A stretch of DNA of 64,000 nt. Source: Cladochytrium replicatum. Taxonomy: Eukaryota; Chytridiomycota; Chytridiomycetes; Cladochytriales; Cladochytriaceae. Of the stretch, positions 1-13,797 are shown piece by piece. The notes beneath the pieces are model-generated. The model made no database searches. It saw only the letters and a program-made list of their open reading frames with translations, and was not told the DNA's origin. The position numbers and the translations under genes were made by a program. The stretch is from positions 310,001 to 374,000 of the forward strand of contig JAHLKD010000038.1 of assembly GCA_025526935.1 (NCBI GenBank). The letters run 5' to 3'. Every line of letters begins with the position of its first letter. The first letter of the stretch is position 1.

Positions 1-193
1 AATACAGTTCAAGCAGTCGACTTATCCACTCTGTGATCTCCGATCTGACCTGTTCAATCCTCGATGCCAACTCTGCCATAATCTTGGGTCCGTCTCGAAT
101 AGCATCATGACCACCTGATAGCACGAGGTACCGCCCGACTTTCCTCAGTCTGATGATCAGCTCGCACAAATCTGCGATCCACCACGGTATCAT
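1..193 (-). CDS. Partial unknown protein, N-terminal 64 codons
   Basis: The minus strand is open from an ATG at 193-191 to the window edge. It encodes about 64 residues beginning MIPWWIADLCELIIRLRK and ending in a helical, charged stretch (EQVRSEITEWISRLLELY). I do not recognise a family. The pattern of hydrophobic and charged residues suggests an all-helical protein, perhaps a coiled coil. It faces the next gene head to head with only 33 bases between the two start codons, so the two probably share a promoter. The C-terminus is outside the window. The case for coding is the open frame and amphipathic composition; a short chance frame cannot be excluded. Confidence 0.4.
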   Translation of the reverse strand, partial: MIPWWIADLCELIIRLRKVGRYLVLSGGHDAIRDGPKIMAELASRIEQVRSEITEWISRLLELY

Positions 194-226
194 CCCACCA
201 GCCACACCCCTACACCAACTGAAGGA

Positions 227-917
227 ATGCTTCCCCGGCGCTTCAAGAACGTCTCAACTCTCCTCCACAGGCCGCCATGCCGTGCGACCGCTCTTCCACG
301 GGCATCTAACCGCTACACAACAATGGCCTCTCAAAACCTCCCGCACCACCACCACCATCCACCACAGTTCCACTTTATGGACGGCGATGAAGTCGTCCAC
401 CCTTTCAGTCTGTGGGCGTGGTCAAAAGCGCTTGCAGTGGTGGCACTTGGGATCACCGGTGGAGTGGCATCTGCGATCGTATTGAATAAGGCACTGGGGG
501 AGGACGGTCTCGACGTGTTCACATACAGACCTGATGATGAAGACGACGATGACGACGACGGTGCAAAGGAAGAGGGCGTGGGACTGGATAGAGGATCGCT
601 TTTCTATGGCTCGGATTTCCGGTTGAGCTTGCCGTTTCTATGGAATCGTATGGACGGTAGGAACCTACTTTTGAAAGTATGTCGTACTCCTTTAAAATTT
701 TCCGAAACCAGAGTCTTATCAGAGCCTCGCGAAGGAAAGGATAGAGGATCTCCTCGAAGAGCTGGATCAAATTGAGAAATCGAAACGGCTTGACGGTCTT
801 AACGAAAAGGAGTTGAGGTTGATCAAGCGATTTTTGGAGGATACACAAAAGCTGAACCAAGAGCGGACAAAAGAAATTCAGGCAAGGAAGGCTGATATCG
901 ACAGGCTGAACATATGA
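227..917 (+). CDS. Unknown single-pass membrane protein, possibly mitochondrial
   Basis: Two exons, 227-676 and 723-917, joined by a 46-nt GT-AG intron; 214 residues. The first ~35 residues are rich in Arg, Ser and Thr and nearly free of acidic residues (MLPRRFKNVSTLLHRPP...), which fits a mitochondrial presequence. A second in-frame ATG (MASQNLPHHHH) would remove it. One membrane segment follows (about residues 69-90, ALAVVALGITGGVASAIVLN), then a run of Asp/Glu, then a C-terminal coiled coil (LEELDQIEKSKRLDGLNEKE). The layout of a short N-side, one helix and a charged C-side is common in small mitochondrial inner-membrane proteins, but no family is recognised. The splice is supported because exon 2 continues the frame to a clean TGA. 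Mitochondrial location is inference. Confidence 0.6.
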
Positions 918-1173
918 TTACAAATCTACTGCAAGTTTTTTAACGCCTGCCGCTCATTTAGTTTCAAAGGACCTTTTAGTTTTAAAATATATGCTCCCAT
1001 CACTCTCCGATCACCCACTCGATGCATCATGGCTGTTTTCAAAGCTAATTCGCTCGGTTTATCCTTTTACCACTAACGTTCGAGTATCTTGAATCAGAAA
1101 ATCACCGTTCGAACAAGGAATCGTGAGTTAGATTACCAAATGGGAGAATGTCCCTTCGAACTATGACGGTCAA
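918..1173. other. Intergenic, no feature seen
   Basis: AT-rich sequence downstream of the membrane-protein gene. No open frame of note and no RNA gene was seen. Confidence 0.5.
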
Positions 1174-2215
1174 TCAGGAACATCCAGGTGATTCGACTTT
1201 TTTATGATGATCGCTAGCCATGTGTTTCGACTGAACCCGGATGTCCACAACAATGCCAACTACATTGACGTACAAACATTGGTCTACCCAGCAGGGATCT
1301 ACCTGGCAGTTTACAACATTGAGCAGAGGTCGCAGGCGATTCATGCCCATCAATGATGGCGATGGAATCACTTGCATAGCTTTGAACCCAACTGCGGATA
1401 TGCCGCTGTTCCTGTGAAAAGCGATCGACCGCCTGTCATAGTGTGGGACATCCATGCACTGAAGAAACACAAGATGTTTCTCAAGCACCTGAGGGTTTAC
1501 AAGCAAAGGTAGATCACAGAGTGTGCTGTGTGAACCGTTTACTAGGAGATGCTCGATAATGAGCAATTCGAGACTGAGATTCATGAGTTGGTAGAGATTG
1601 TTCCATCAGAAGTTTTGATCCAGCTTGTTTCAGACGGAGAGCAGATGGTTGAACCGCAGTTCGCACCAGAAAGGAATTCATCAATGTAGCGTTCTTGAAT
1701 GATGGGAAAATGTGTTTGCACAATCGAACCACGGTCCAATACTCGATGTGAATCAGGGAAGAGAGAGTGAATGACATAGGCAAAGTGGCGAGCAAGAAGA
1801 CCGATCGAGGCGCGGACCAAAGCACATGAATGCCATAAGACGTTTGGTTTCAAGCGCGAGGTGAGCACGCGAAGTGGGGTATCCTGGACCCTCTACAGCA
1901 GACGGGGCACCAGTCAGTGAATGCGATTCGAAGGTGAACGCAACGTAGTGTTTCAGAGCAGGTTCGAGAAGATCGGAACCGTAGGTTGGAGGGACAAATC
2001 CGAGTTGTGGATTGTACCAATCGTCGATCCCAGCGGACGTAGAGCGGTGTGTCAGTTTTTGGACCGCCTACATTGGCTTTCGGGGTGTTCACAAACAGAT
2101 CTTTGATGTCTGCGATAAGATTTGAGTAAATTGCTCGGGTAAGCCATGACGTTGCGAAATTCGGCACACTGGTAGTCCAAGAAAGCAAACACCAACATGT
2201 GAGGACTGTATTCAA
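1174..2215 (-). pseudogene. Degraded protein-coding relic, family unknown
   Basis: The minus strand carries coding-like peptide text in all three frames in turn across about 1 kb. Examples are GFVPPTYGSDLLEPALKHYV near 1960-2020, RGSIVQTHFPIIQERYIDEF near 1690-1750, and an open stretch of about 135 codons at 1174-1584. No single frame and no set of good introns carries the whole region, so it looks like a broken gene. I cannot assign the parent family; a short-lived host gene duplicate or a mobile-element remnant are both possible. Confidence 0.3.
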
Positions 2216-2409
2216 TTGTGTTTTAGCAGCATTTATTACTGGTCATGGGACAAAGCATAGCTCGTCGGATCCTTCAAATCCACCAACAACGTTAACTCTG
2301 AAATCCACCAGATGTCACTGGACCCCTAGGACTAGTCCCAGAGTGCCAAAACAACAACGACCGCAAAAAGGAATGAAAATGTAATCTTTTGAAAAACAAA
2401 GCTAAAAAC

Positions 2410-3012
2410 TTAGCAAATGCTACATGAAGCCAAATATTTGCAAGCAGTCAAACTACTACTGCATAAGTACGTTCTCTCCTTTCGTCTGCTCCCAATCGCC
2501 TTCTTCTGCATATATCGCTCCCTCAGCGCCTGTCCAACACTCTTCTTCGGAGCCGACGCATCCACTCCTTCTTGAGTCTCCCCGCCCTGAGCCGCAAGTG
2601 CCGCCTGTAACTCCTTGCGCTCCTTAAGCACCGACCACATATCCCTGACGAGAATCACGTCAACAGTAGGGAACACAATGACTCTGGCCGCAAGCACCAA
2701 AATGAATGGCGCGGTAGGCCTTCACGTATCGAAGAGCTCTCCGTCCACTCGGCCGACGATCAGGTACTGAGGGCGGCGAAGAAGCTGTAGACGCCCGCGA
2801 CGGAGCCGCGGATCTCGGGGGAGATGAAGCGGCCTGTGACCAGGGTGAGGGAGGAAACGATCATGCCGATCTCGCCGAGACCGATCAGGCACATGGGGAC
2901 GTACATTGCTTTGGAGGTGGGGTTTTCGATGGCGAAGACCATGGCGAAGACCATGGCGAAGCCGATGAAGCCGAGAATGGTTGCGATGAGGGTCGCCGAG
3001 ATATCCTGTTCA
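2410..3012 (-). pseudogene. MFS transporter pseudogene, C-terminal part
   Basis: The minus strand encodes the last membrane helices of a major facilitator superfamily transporter: a helix with GLGEIGMIVSSLTLVTGRFI, the loop PEIRGSVAGVYSFFAALS, then LIVGRVDGELFDT and APFILVLAARVIVFPTVD, followed by a charged cytoplasmic tail. A plausible 3' splice site precedes the first helix near 3008. The frame is broken by a one-base loss near 2765 (between FFAALS and LIVGRVDG) and by a TGA at 2724-2722 where a Trp codon would be expected. No N-terminal half is found upstream. This is therefore a truncated, decayed copy; an intact parent would lie elsewhere in the genome. Confidence 0.6.
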
Positions 3013-3313
3013 AAAATGGTGGGCGAGAGGGGAAATCATGAAGATATAGGAATGTGAGCGAACCGAAAATGGGTTCTCGGTTAGTGATTCTGCTATAGCG
3101 GACAGCTTTTGCGGGTGGTCTGGACAAACCCGAACGGGACCAGTTGGTGATTTGTGACAGATTTTGGAAAAATTTGGGAAACGGTGGGTTAGGATGGTTG
3201 ATGTGATCAGTTCAAATTATGATGCTTCATATCAGGATCAACACAGTCACATTGTTACAGCATGGGGCAAATGATCGAGTCTACCGCTACTGGACATAGA
3301 ACTAACTACAATC
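3013..3313. other. Intergenic between MFS relic and beta-tubulin 1
   Basis: About 300 bases with no coding signal. They hold the 3' region of the tubulin gene. Nothing else seen. Confidence 0.5.
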
Positions 3314-4881
<1,568 letters not shown>

Positions 4882-5612
4882 CGATTGGATGTTTTCAGAG
4901 CGTTTTTAGTTTGTGAAGTGTTTCTCCAAGGAGTTCCAAGGAGTTGGGGGAAGTGCGAGATGTCAAGAGGTAAGCCACACGGTGCAGGGCTCAAAAAGGA
5001 AGGAGGAATCTGTGGCGTTGAAGGTTGTTATTTTTATTATAAGAGGGTACTATTCAGATGGGGAAGCATTGCTATACAACGAAGACAGGTCCGGTCTCCT
5101 GGAATAAAGTTTGTCGGCGCCGTTTGTACAGAGAAAGCAAATGAAACCATTGCACGAAAAGGAAAAGAAACCAACCGCAGCTAGAAGAGATAATAATGCA
5201 CAGAAGAAAAAATCGATAGAATGATAGGATAGAATCGCACAGAAGCTAGAGAATCGAAGGACACTAATAAGCTCTTAAGTATAAACTTTCTCACTGAAAG
5301 AGGGGAAAGAAAAACAGTCAGGAACGCAATCTTACGACCAACTAATTGGCAATGCGCAGTAAGGTGATCCAGAATTTGTAAACGAACAAGAACAGCTGCT
5401 GTGAAAACAGCGACAAAACTTGGAAGGGAGAGCCATTGGGGTGTGGTTTTGAACTGTGTGGAAAAGAACAGGCGACATTAATGGTGGAACATTCCAAGAA
5501 TCATGCGAAAATGTTTGGAAACCCGGTCTGGGGGAAATGCAAATGCAGATAAAAATGCAATACAATCTAGGGAAAACCGTCTAGTTCGATAGAGTCAACT
5601 CGACGAACAACT
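4882..5612. other. Beta-tubulin 1 upstream region
   Basis: About 730 bases between two minus-strand genes. The part next to 4881 must hold the tubulin promoter and 5' UTR. The left-over frames are short and not convincing. No clear control motif was identified. Confidence 0.5.
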
Positions 5613-7445
5613 TCATCCGCGGCGGTAAATGTCCTCACCGACACTGATGCGTCCCTGACGCGCTGCTTCTTTTGCAGACTTTTTTGTCCCGGTAGGCGGG
5701 GACCCCGAGCTTCCAACGACAAACTTTTTAACCGTTTTCGATTTAGGCGCGGCGTTCTCATCGCGAATGTCGTCGGTGAAGCCAGCAGCGGCCATCTTCT
5801 CTTCCATCATGCGCTTGACCGACGATTCGGGTGTCATCACCATGGTGTCAGTCGATGCCGAAATCATCGACGCGTGCTTGTCCTTTGCCTGTGGTTTCTG
5901 GACGTGAGTCGTTGGCGGGTCGGGGTAGGCCACGATCGTGGTGGAGGTGGCAGCCGAACGTCGTCTCCAGCTCGCTGAAGAAGACCCGCTATTGTTGGTA
6001 CTTACACGTGTGCCGGCGTCGCTGTCGATCATGGAAGCTCGCACGGGAGCATGGTTTGCAGGCAACATCGTCGGCGTTGACGCTGGAACCTCAGGGTCCA
6101 TCGGTGGGATGTATCCCCATGACTGGCTGCGCTGGTACATCGAATAGGGATCGTGCGGGTGCTGAGGTGCTGGCGATGCAATGTACATGTAGCCTCCGGG
6201 ACTCGAGCTTTGAGCCCTCGTAGAGCTCATGTACGCTCGAAGATGCTCTCTATTTTGGTCGTCTGGATTCATGCTCGTCGGAGAATTTGTAAGGATCGGC
6301 GCACTCAACGCCTGGCTGCTGTAGGGTGCCATTATGACCTGCTGACCAACAGGTGTGGACGTGGTTCGACGCGCGTCGGCATACGCGTTCTCACCGCCAT
6401 ATTGGCCCCTTCTAGATTCAGCAGTCCACTGGTGAGATCCAGGCGGAACGACTTCATCCATAGGTGGGGCTTCTTCTTCTCCCAGTTGAACAGTCCCGTG
6501 AGCTACGAACGCCTGTTTCTCCGGCGGTCGGCGATTCGTGAGAGCAAGAAACGCAGTGTTTGCGACAGCTTTGTCGGTGGGTAGTCGCCGAGCAGCTCTG
6601 TCCAGCCCGTCCATCCATTCCTGGTACTCCACAGATGTGGACACCTTGAACTTCACCATGAACGGTGTGCGAGAGAACACAAGCGAAAACTGGCAGGGCC
6701 TGTTTGTGCTGGATTCGTCCATGAAGCCAGCTTCAACGAAAGAAACAAATGATCAGCAAGATGGATATAGATTCGTGACATCACACATACTCAAATCAAT
6801 GAGCCTGAGCATGACGACCGAATCGATCCTCTTTGACTCGCTCATTAGAACAAGGAACGGAGTGCCGACAATAGACGCCTTTGACATATCACCAAGTACC
6901 GCCCCCGTCTTGCGGTCGACCGAGTCGATTGAGTCCTTGGGTTTCTTCCTAAAAAGCTCCTCCCACAAGATACGCATGTCGTCCATCGTCCTAGCATGGC
7001 ACAAAAACAAGTGACACTCCCACCACAATCCATAATGCCTCCTCTTGACGCGTCCGCTGCAGATAATCGGACCCTCCGATACCTTCATTTCTTCCGGCGG
7101 CCCACGGGACATCGACCTTCTCGACGGCGGAACGTCGTCTTCCGGCGGTCCGCGGGACCTCGAACGCCTTCCTTCATCGTACATCCAATGCTCGCAATCC
7201 AAGTTGCCGATTCTGCGGCATGCATCGCACAGCTCGTGAGAGGCGATGCGCCGTCCGCGACTGAGAGTGCTGTTCGGGTCTTCATTGGAGGAGTACATTC
7301 TTCCACGAGCAGAGCGACCCATGGTCGATGAGGACAATTGGTCATGAGTGGCACTGTCCTGGTAGTAATATTGTTGTTGTTGGAAAGAGGAGTGGACAGC
7401 GGGATCGGATACGTTGCGACGGCCATGTTGCTGGTGCGAATCCAT
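5613..7445 (-). CDS. PH-like domain protein with long disordered tail
   Basis: Two exons, 7445-6791 and 6730-5613; 590 residues. The N-terminal ~115 residues are polar, with Gln/Tyr and Arg/Ser-rich stretches and two SRGPPE repeats. A Cys/His cluster (CDACRRIGNLDCEHW) sits at about residue 70. A region of about 150 residues spans the intron and looks like a split pleckstrin-homology fold: WWECHLFLCHARTMDDM, MLRLIDLTGFMDESS, then FSLVFSRTPFMVKFKVSTSV and a closing helix EYQEWMDGLDRAARR, which resembles the PH C-terminal helix. The rest is Pro/Ser-rich, low complexity and probably disordered. A signalling adaptor at membranes or the cell cortex is the likely role, by inference. The PH call is by pattern only. 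Confidence 0.6.
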
Positions 7446-8413
7446 TGAGAACGGAATCCAAATTAGAAAGTGAGGAATTCTGGTGGTGATCGATATGGGC
7501 TGCTTTTAGAGAGATTGACAGGGAGTTGTGGGCCAGCCACGGGTAACGAGACGCGTTTAAGCCATTTATGCCGTTTTGGACTGGTTTTGGTGGTTTGGTT
7601 GCTAAGGGTGCCATAATGCCACGCATTTGCCGCTGAAATCTAGCACAGCAGAAATATGGCGCTGATTAGCGTGTCTCTCGTTGCAAATGCTGATAATGCT
7701 CCATGGCCGAAAAACAAGCTTGTGCCGGTTGCTCCGATCATTAACCCAAATATGACACCAGCTTGAGCAATATGACACCAGCCTGAGCAATCTGAAACGT
7801 GTCCGTCTTTGGAATGTTTTGACAGCCTCTTGATGAATGATGCGTGATGCACCGATGCTCTCCCTTGAACACTTGCTGTGACACTTATTAATCGTGACAA
7901 ACTCATATAAAAAAAACTATCATCACAATCCACTTTCAGTGTTCGAAGCACCTCTGAAGGCACAATTGTCCAATCGAATGTGATGCCATCAAGAAACACA
8001 CTCAAATCTGAATATTTTTTTTTATTTTGGTCGCACAAAGTTCTCAAAACGTTCTGTTTTTCTACTATCAGCCCTGAACAAACCATGCTTAGAAATTTGG
8101 TAATTTGGTGAGTGCAATTGGCTGTTACAATTACTACTCCGCACGAGCATCCCTAAAAATACTTTGCGATCCCTTCGATCAGAGAGGTCCGCTGTGCCAT
8201 GGTTGTCATTCTGTTTGAAACCTCCTGGGTGCCCACAATTGACTACTCGAACCATTTTTTTTGTAATAAGATTCATCATCTACTTGGAGAAATGTATGGA
8301 AACTATTTCACGAACATTTCCCAACCCATCCCACGTGGACGTGGAATGCTTGATCTCCCAAATCCACCAACCCTATTGACAATAGCTCCAACAATTTCAC
8401 TTTCTTGAGCTGA
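7446..8413. other. Intergenic, ~970 bases
   Basis: Between divergent genes. A minus-strand frame of 148 codons (7640-8086, true ATG) shows no recognisable domain and I do not call it. A 23-bp direct duplication (unit tatgacaccagcYtgagcaa...) lies at about 7747-7790. The segment near 8300-8413 precedes the dehydrogenase start and probably holds its promoter. Confidence 0.4.
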
Positions 8414-9907
8414 ATGGCCTTCATCCTTCTTGTATTTTCCGTATTGGCCGCAGCTTTGATGTCGGCCATCGGATGTTTTTGGGTGGCCTATCGCAATTTC
8501 GAGGCAATCTATGGACCTCCTCCGATCCCACCAGATTCTAGGACATTCGAAGGAATCAACAGGGAGATCAATCCGGTGATACCTGAAGACGCGGAAACAC
8601 CACCCATCGGAGCTCGGAGAACCTACGCCGTCATCGGAGGTGGCGGATTTCTCGGATCCTATGTTGTATACCGGCTGCTACGAACCAGGAATATCAACAA
8701 AGTGTATGTGCTTGATCTGTCGATCGGTATGAATGGTTGGCTCTACGAAGGTCGAAGTGAGGTAGAATTTATCAGGACGGACATCACGCATCGAGAATCG
8801 GTGAAAAAAATCGTGGCAGAGACCAAAGCCGAGGTGGTATTCTATACAGCTGCAGTCATTCGGTAAGTATTTAAAGTTGAAACAGTGTAAACTTCAGCGT
8901 AATACATCTGTATAAGATACTATGATATTCTCCCGAGTCAATACGTCCACTCGCATAAAGTGAACGTAGAGGGGACAGAGAACGTGCTCCGAGCATGTGA
9001 CGAGGCACCATCTGTGAAGTATTTAGGTAAAGCACACAACAGCAACTCTGCGCAAACTCAGAGACTAATCAGTTTAAAAGTGCATATGTCAAGTGCAGCA
9101 GTAACGCAGGGCTGGGACCGTTCGAAAGGAAAGTTTTGGGACTTGAACGAGGAGGAGGCCTGTATCACAAAGAGGAACTTTAGTCATTACGGTACAACCA
9201 AGGCACTCGCAGAGCAAAAGGTTCGAAGCTGGGATGGCCCGAGATTACGCTGCGTATCACTTCGCCCATTGTATGTAGATTTGCCCTAAATATCTTGAAT
9301 AGTTTCGCTCACACCTGGCATCAACATTGCACATTAGTGGTATATATGGCTGCGGTGATCTCCGAACAGTAACGAGTTTTCTCCAGCCAATCACACCGTA
9401 CAACCACTGCATCATGAACTGGGATTATGTCGAGAACGTTGCACAGGCAATGATTGTCGCTGCTGACGCTTTGGAAAGCGTTCCAGAGAAAGTTTCTGGA
9501 CGTGCATTTTACATCTGTGATGGTCATCCGGTCGATTCATTCGCGTTTGGAAAGTCCTTCAAGGTATTGTAACTAGAATTGTAAAGCTGCTCTCGCTAAT
9601 TACGTGGATCAAGAAACTTCGGCCACAGATGAGCAACTTCCTATTGGTACCACGATTCGTTTTCTTCATGCTGTGTGCAATCGGAGAAGCAGCGCAGTTG
9701 TTGGGTCTTAACCTACCTGGAGAGCTGAAAATTCTGAACTTTGGATCTTTTGGGTCATCACAACTTTCTCCCACGTATGTGAACGATGCGGCTCTGAAGG
9801 CGTTTGGCGACTGGAGGCGATGGAGCTTGGAGGAGTCGATCGGTCGTTGCGTATATCTGTGGGAGCTGCACCAGAAGAAATGTTTAAAGAAGGCAAAGGG
9901 AGAATAG
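8414..9907 (+). CDS. 3beta-HSD-type NAD(P)-dependent dehydrogenase, membrane anchored
   Basis: Five exons: 8414-8862, 8917-9026, 9081-9270, 9338-9563 and 9614-9907; 422 residues. An N-terminal hydrophobic segment (FILLVFSVLAAALMSAIGCF) anchors it, probably in the ER. A Rossmann nucleotide-binding motif follows (TYAVIGGGGFLGSYVVYRLL, about residues 70-89). The substrate/dimer region has NVEGTENVLRAC and the SSAAV strand. The catalytic Tyr-x-x-x-Lys is HYGTTKALAEQK, and the family signature is LRPFGIYGCGD. This matches the extended short-chain dehydrogenase family that includes 3beta-hydroxysteroid dehydrogenases and the sterol C-3/C-4 decarboxylating enzyme (Erg26 type). Substrate is therefore likely a sterol or related lipid, but it could be another 3-hydroxy lipid or a sugar. 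The frame is kept across all four introns. Confidence 0.85.
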
Positions 9908-10366
9908 AGATTATTATTGGAGGGCAGCGATCCATTGGATATGTCGCCTGAGATCGTTTATCGAACGTATTGGTTTTGCATCAAATAGCCAATATTTTTG
10001 GACGAAGCAGAACCTTTTTTGACCAGCACGGAAGCTATGAGTCTCAGGGTAAAATTAGTTTAGCTACAATTGCAATTCCCAGTGTACAGATTCCAGGTAT
10101 CATAAACATGCCTTTATACCTTTAATACCTTACTGGTAATTTTTCTCACGAAAAGACAAACAGCTTTTCATGTGGCAGTGGTGCAACCGCCACACCCTCT
10201 TAATGTCTCATATAACCTGATATGGCACTGTCCAGTGCCCCTGTGCGAATTCTCTCTTACACTAACTCTCCATCTGGTAAATACAAGAAAGACCTCCTCC
10301 TATCGAAGTGTCGAACACAACCACTGACCTCTTGCATCTTTTGCCTTTCGTTTCAGATCCTTAACC
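9908..10366. other. Beta-tubulin 2 promoter region
   Basis: About 460 bases after the dehydrogenase. The stretch near 10170-10366 is pyrimidine-rich and ends just before the tubulin ATG. No named motif was recognised. Confidence 0.4.
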
Positions 10367-11930
<1,564 letters not shown>

Positions 11931-12256
11931 GTTAATATCTGAAATTTTATCATCTGTACGGTTGCCCTTGATCTTCTGTAAACTGATACGTTTGTGAAGA
12001 TGCTTGACCTCTAGTATTGTTGCGGTTCTCACGAGCGTTAAATAAAAATATGATATATAGACAGCAGTAAATCGGTGCTTTTCCAAGTGGTTAGTTTGCA
12101 AATGTTCTGCTCAAAGTGTTCGGGGGCTTCTGTGTCGAAATCAAGTTGAGTTCAGCATATGATGGTCAGTGACCACGCTGCCCTTTATGAGGGGTCGCTG
12201 GTACTTTACGCACTAGTACATAATCTGGTCGAAATCACAACGCTTTGCCAAAAACA
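11931..12256. other. Intergenic
   Basis: About 325 bases between tubulin 2 and the tandem membrane-protein cluster; 3' UTR of one and promoter of the other. Nothing else seen. Confidence 0.4.
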
Positions 12257-12670
12257 ATGGCACCAACGATCCCTACCAGTGCACCGCTCGGTATCGTTTC
12301 CGAATTCTCAAATGCCACAATCATGCCAACACCGACCTCGTTCGCTTTTGCCTCATCCGTCGCTTCCACACTGAACAACAACTGGATCGCCCTCATCGTC
12401 GCATGCATCTCCGGATTCATATTCTTCTGCGTCTATTGCTTCGCCATCAGAGATCATCAAGTCGATCCCAGGGTCTCAGTGGTTCCTACGCCGCAAGCCG
12501 ACTTGAATCGAGAAGACACCTTGCCGATGTATCGGCCTCCAGCTCTGATCCTCGATCATGAAGAAATGGAATGTGCTGGGGTCGTTGAGGGGTCGCGAAT
12601 GTCATTGCCGCCAACCTATACACCGTCTTTGGTCGCTGGACGACCGCTATGCATTTTTTTTACTCCGTGA
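12257..12670 (+). CDS. Tandem LPxY/PPxY membrane protein, copy A
   Basis: Single exon, 137 residues, starting MAPTIPTSAPLG. The N-terminal ~40 residues are Ser/Thr/Pro-rich and have no typical signal peptide. One membrane helix follows (about 46-68, WIALIVACISGFIFFCVYCF), then a cytoplasmic tail with the family landmark TLPMYRPP and a PPxY motif in SLPPTYTPS. The same plan (MAP start, Ser/Thr/Pro head, one helix, TLPxY tail, proline-tyrosine end) recurs in the next genes. Motifs of the LPxY and PPxY type are bound by WW domains of Nedd4/Rsp5 ubiquitin ligases, so a role as a membrane adaptor or regulated receptor is possible, but this is inference. The C-terminal end (GRPLCIFFTP) runs into T-rich sequence just before a G-run and may be altered. 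Confidence 0.6.
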   Translation: MAPTIPTSAPLGIVSEFSNATIMPTPTSFAFASSVASTLNNNWIALIVACISGFIFFCVYCFAIRDHQVDPRVSVVPTPQADLNREDTLPMYRPPALILDHEEMECAGVVEGSRMSLPPTYTPSLVAGRPLCIFFTP

Positions 12671-12735
12671 TCTGTTTTAGTAATTGCTTACCAACCTCTT
12701 CTTTTCTTCATCTTATTTTCGATTTTTTTATTATA

Positions 12736-12746
<11 letters not shown>

Positions 12747-12769
<23 letters not shown>

Positions 12770-12821
12770 GGGTTGTGGGTTGTGGGTTGTGGGTTGTGGG
12801 TTGTGGGTTGTGGGTTGTGGG
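12747..12821. repeat. G26 run followed by seven TTGTGGG units
   Basis: 26 consecutive G (12747-12772) run straight into seven perfect TTGTGGG repeats (12773-12821). The G-rich strand can form G-quadruplexes. It lies between copies A and B of the tandem family, about 80 bases after the copy A stop. Confidence 0.95.
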
Positions 12822-13060
12822 TGGGTGCATTGTATGGAATGTTCGGTTGCGCAAGTGCAAAAACACGACTTGTCACAAAGAAGTCCTGCCCTGAACATAC
12901 ACTTCTGATTAGTAATAAGCATACCCAAAGCTACTGTGCTAGACACCGGGAAAACTTGGAAGTATAAAAAAGATTGCCACTTTCAGCCCTGTGCGTGCAT
13001 ATCTTCCTCTTGCGTATTTCCCCTCACAGCTTCGAGAACTCTCGACAAATAATAGTTTCC

Positions 13061-13354
13061 ATGGAGAAAAACTTAATCCTCATCGTCGCCATTGCATTGG
13101 TTCTCTTCGGCGTCATCCTCGCGGCTCTGATCTACACAGCAGTGCGACGAAGAAGAAGACAAAGCAACGAAAGCTCGGACAACGAGGACCTTATGACCGT
13201 TGTGAGGAGGCCAACGCTCCCAGCTTACACACCAATGGAAGGCCCGCGATCTGCGGCGCCAGGAGACGAAACGCCGCCATACACCCCTCCGACGGGCTAT
13301 TCACCGCTGCAACAAACAATGATGCAAGAAGCACGCCATATGGAGACTGTCTAG
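13061..13354 (+). CDS. Tandem LPxY/PPxY membrane protein, copy B (short)
   Basis: Single exon, 97 residues, start MEKNLILIVAIALVLFGVIL at the first good ATG. The Ser/Thr-rich head seen in the other copies is missing, so the membrane helix (about residues 4-27) is at the very N-terminus and could act as a signal anchor. A basic stop-transfer stretch (TAVRRRRRQ) follows, then the family landmark RRPTLPAYTP and a proline-tyrosine end (TPPYTPPTGYSPL). It is the shortest member. The loss of the head may be real, or a missed upstream exon may carry it; no in-frame MAP start is visible upstream. Confidence 0.55.
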   Translation: MEKNLILIVAIALVLFGVILAALIYTAVRRRRRQSNESSDNEDLMTVVRRPTLPAYTPMEGPRSAAPGDETPPYTPPTGYSPLQQTMMQEARHMETV

Positions 13355-13797
13355 CCTTCTTCGGCCAATCAAGTTTGTTTTTCTTTTCTGGTGCAAATTT
13401 TCAGTTTGTCTGGTGGGCATTTTTTTGGTTGGTCTTGCATGCATCACAAACTATAACGCGATTTCATCCTCTAAATAACGTCTTATTTTGTCTCCGTTCA
13501 ATGAGTTATATTACGTACATATATACCTATGACACTTGTTAATCCGGAACATGATGACTCAAGTACTAATGATTGTGGACGGGCGTCTGAGTCAGGACAA
13601 ACAAATTTACACATCTGTGCCGGACATTTCCGTTGACCAGTTTTCCTGTTGTCTCGAAGCACCGCTCCGAATTGGCTCTTTTTCCGCACCTGCAGAAAAC
13701 CCCCCACAATCCTTACGCCATTTCGGCATTCCTCGCGCCACAGTCACTCTCCATAAAAACATGGCATCCCTACAGACAATCAAACCCAAACACAGTC

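Noticed and set aside
2722-2724. TGA read as Trp (alternative nuclear code)
   Set aside because: TGA clearly ends NAS2, DSK2 and other genes in this window, and the MFS copy also has a frame change, so it is a pseudogene.
7640-8086. 148-codon minus-strand frame between the PH-like gene and the dehydrogenase
   Set aside because: True ATG but no domain, no clear codon bias and a local direct duplication inside it; more likely chance than a gene.
12688-12946. His/Pro repeat frames over the G-run and TTGTGGG array
   Set aside because: Simple-sequence translation, not a gene.
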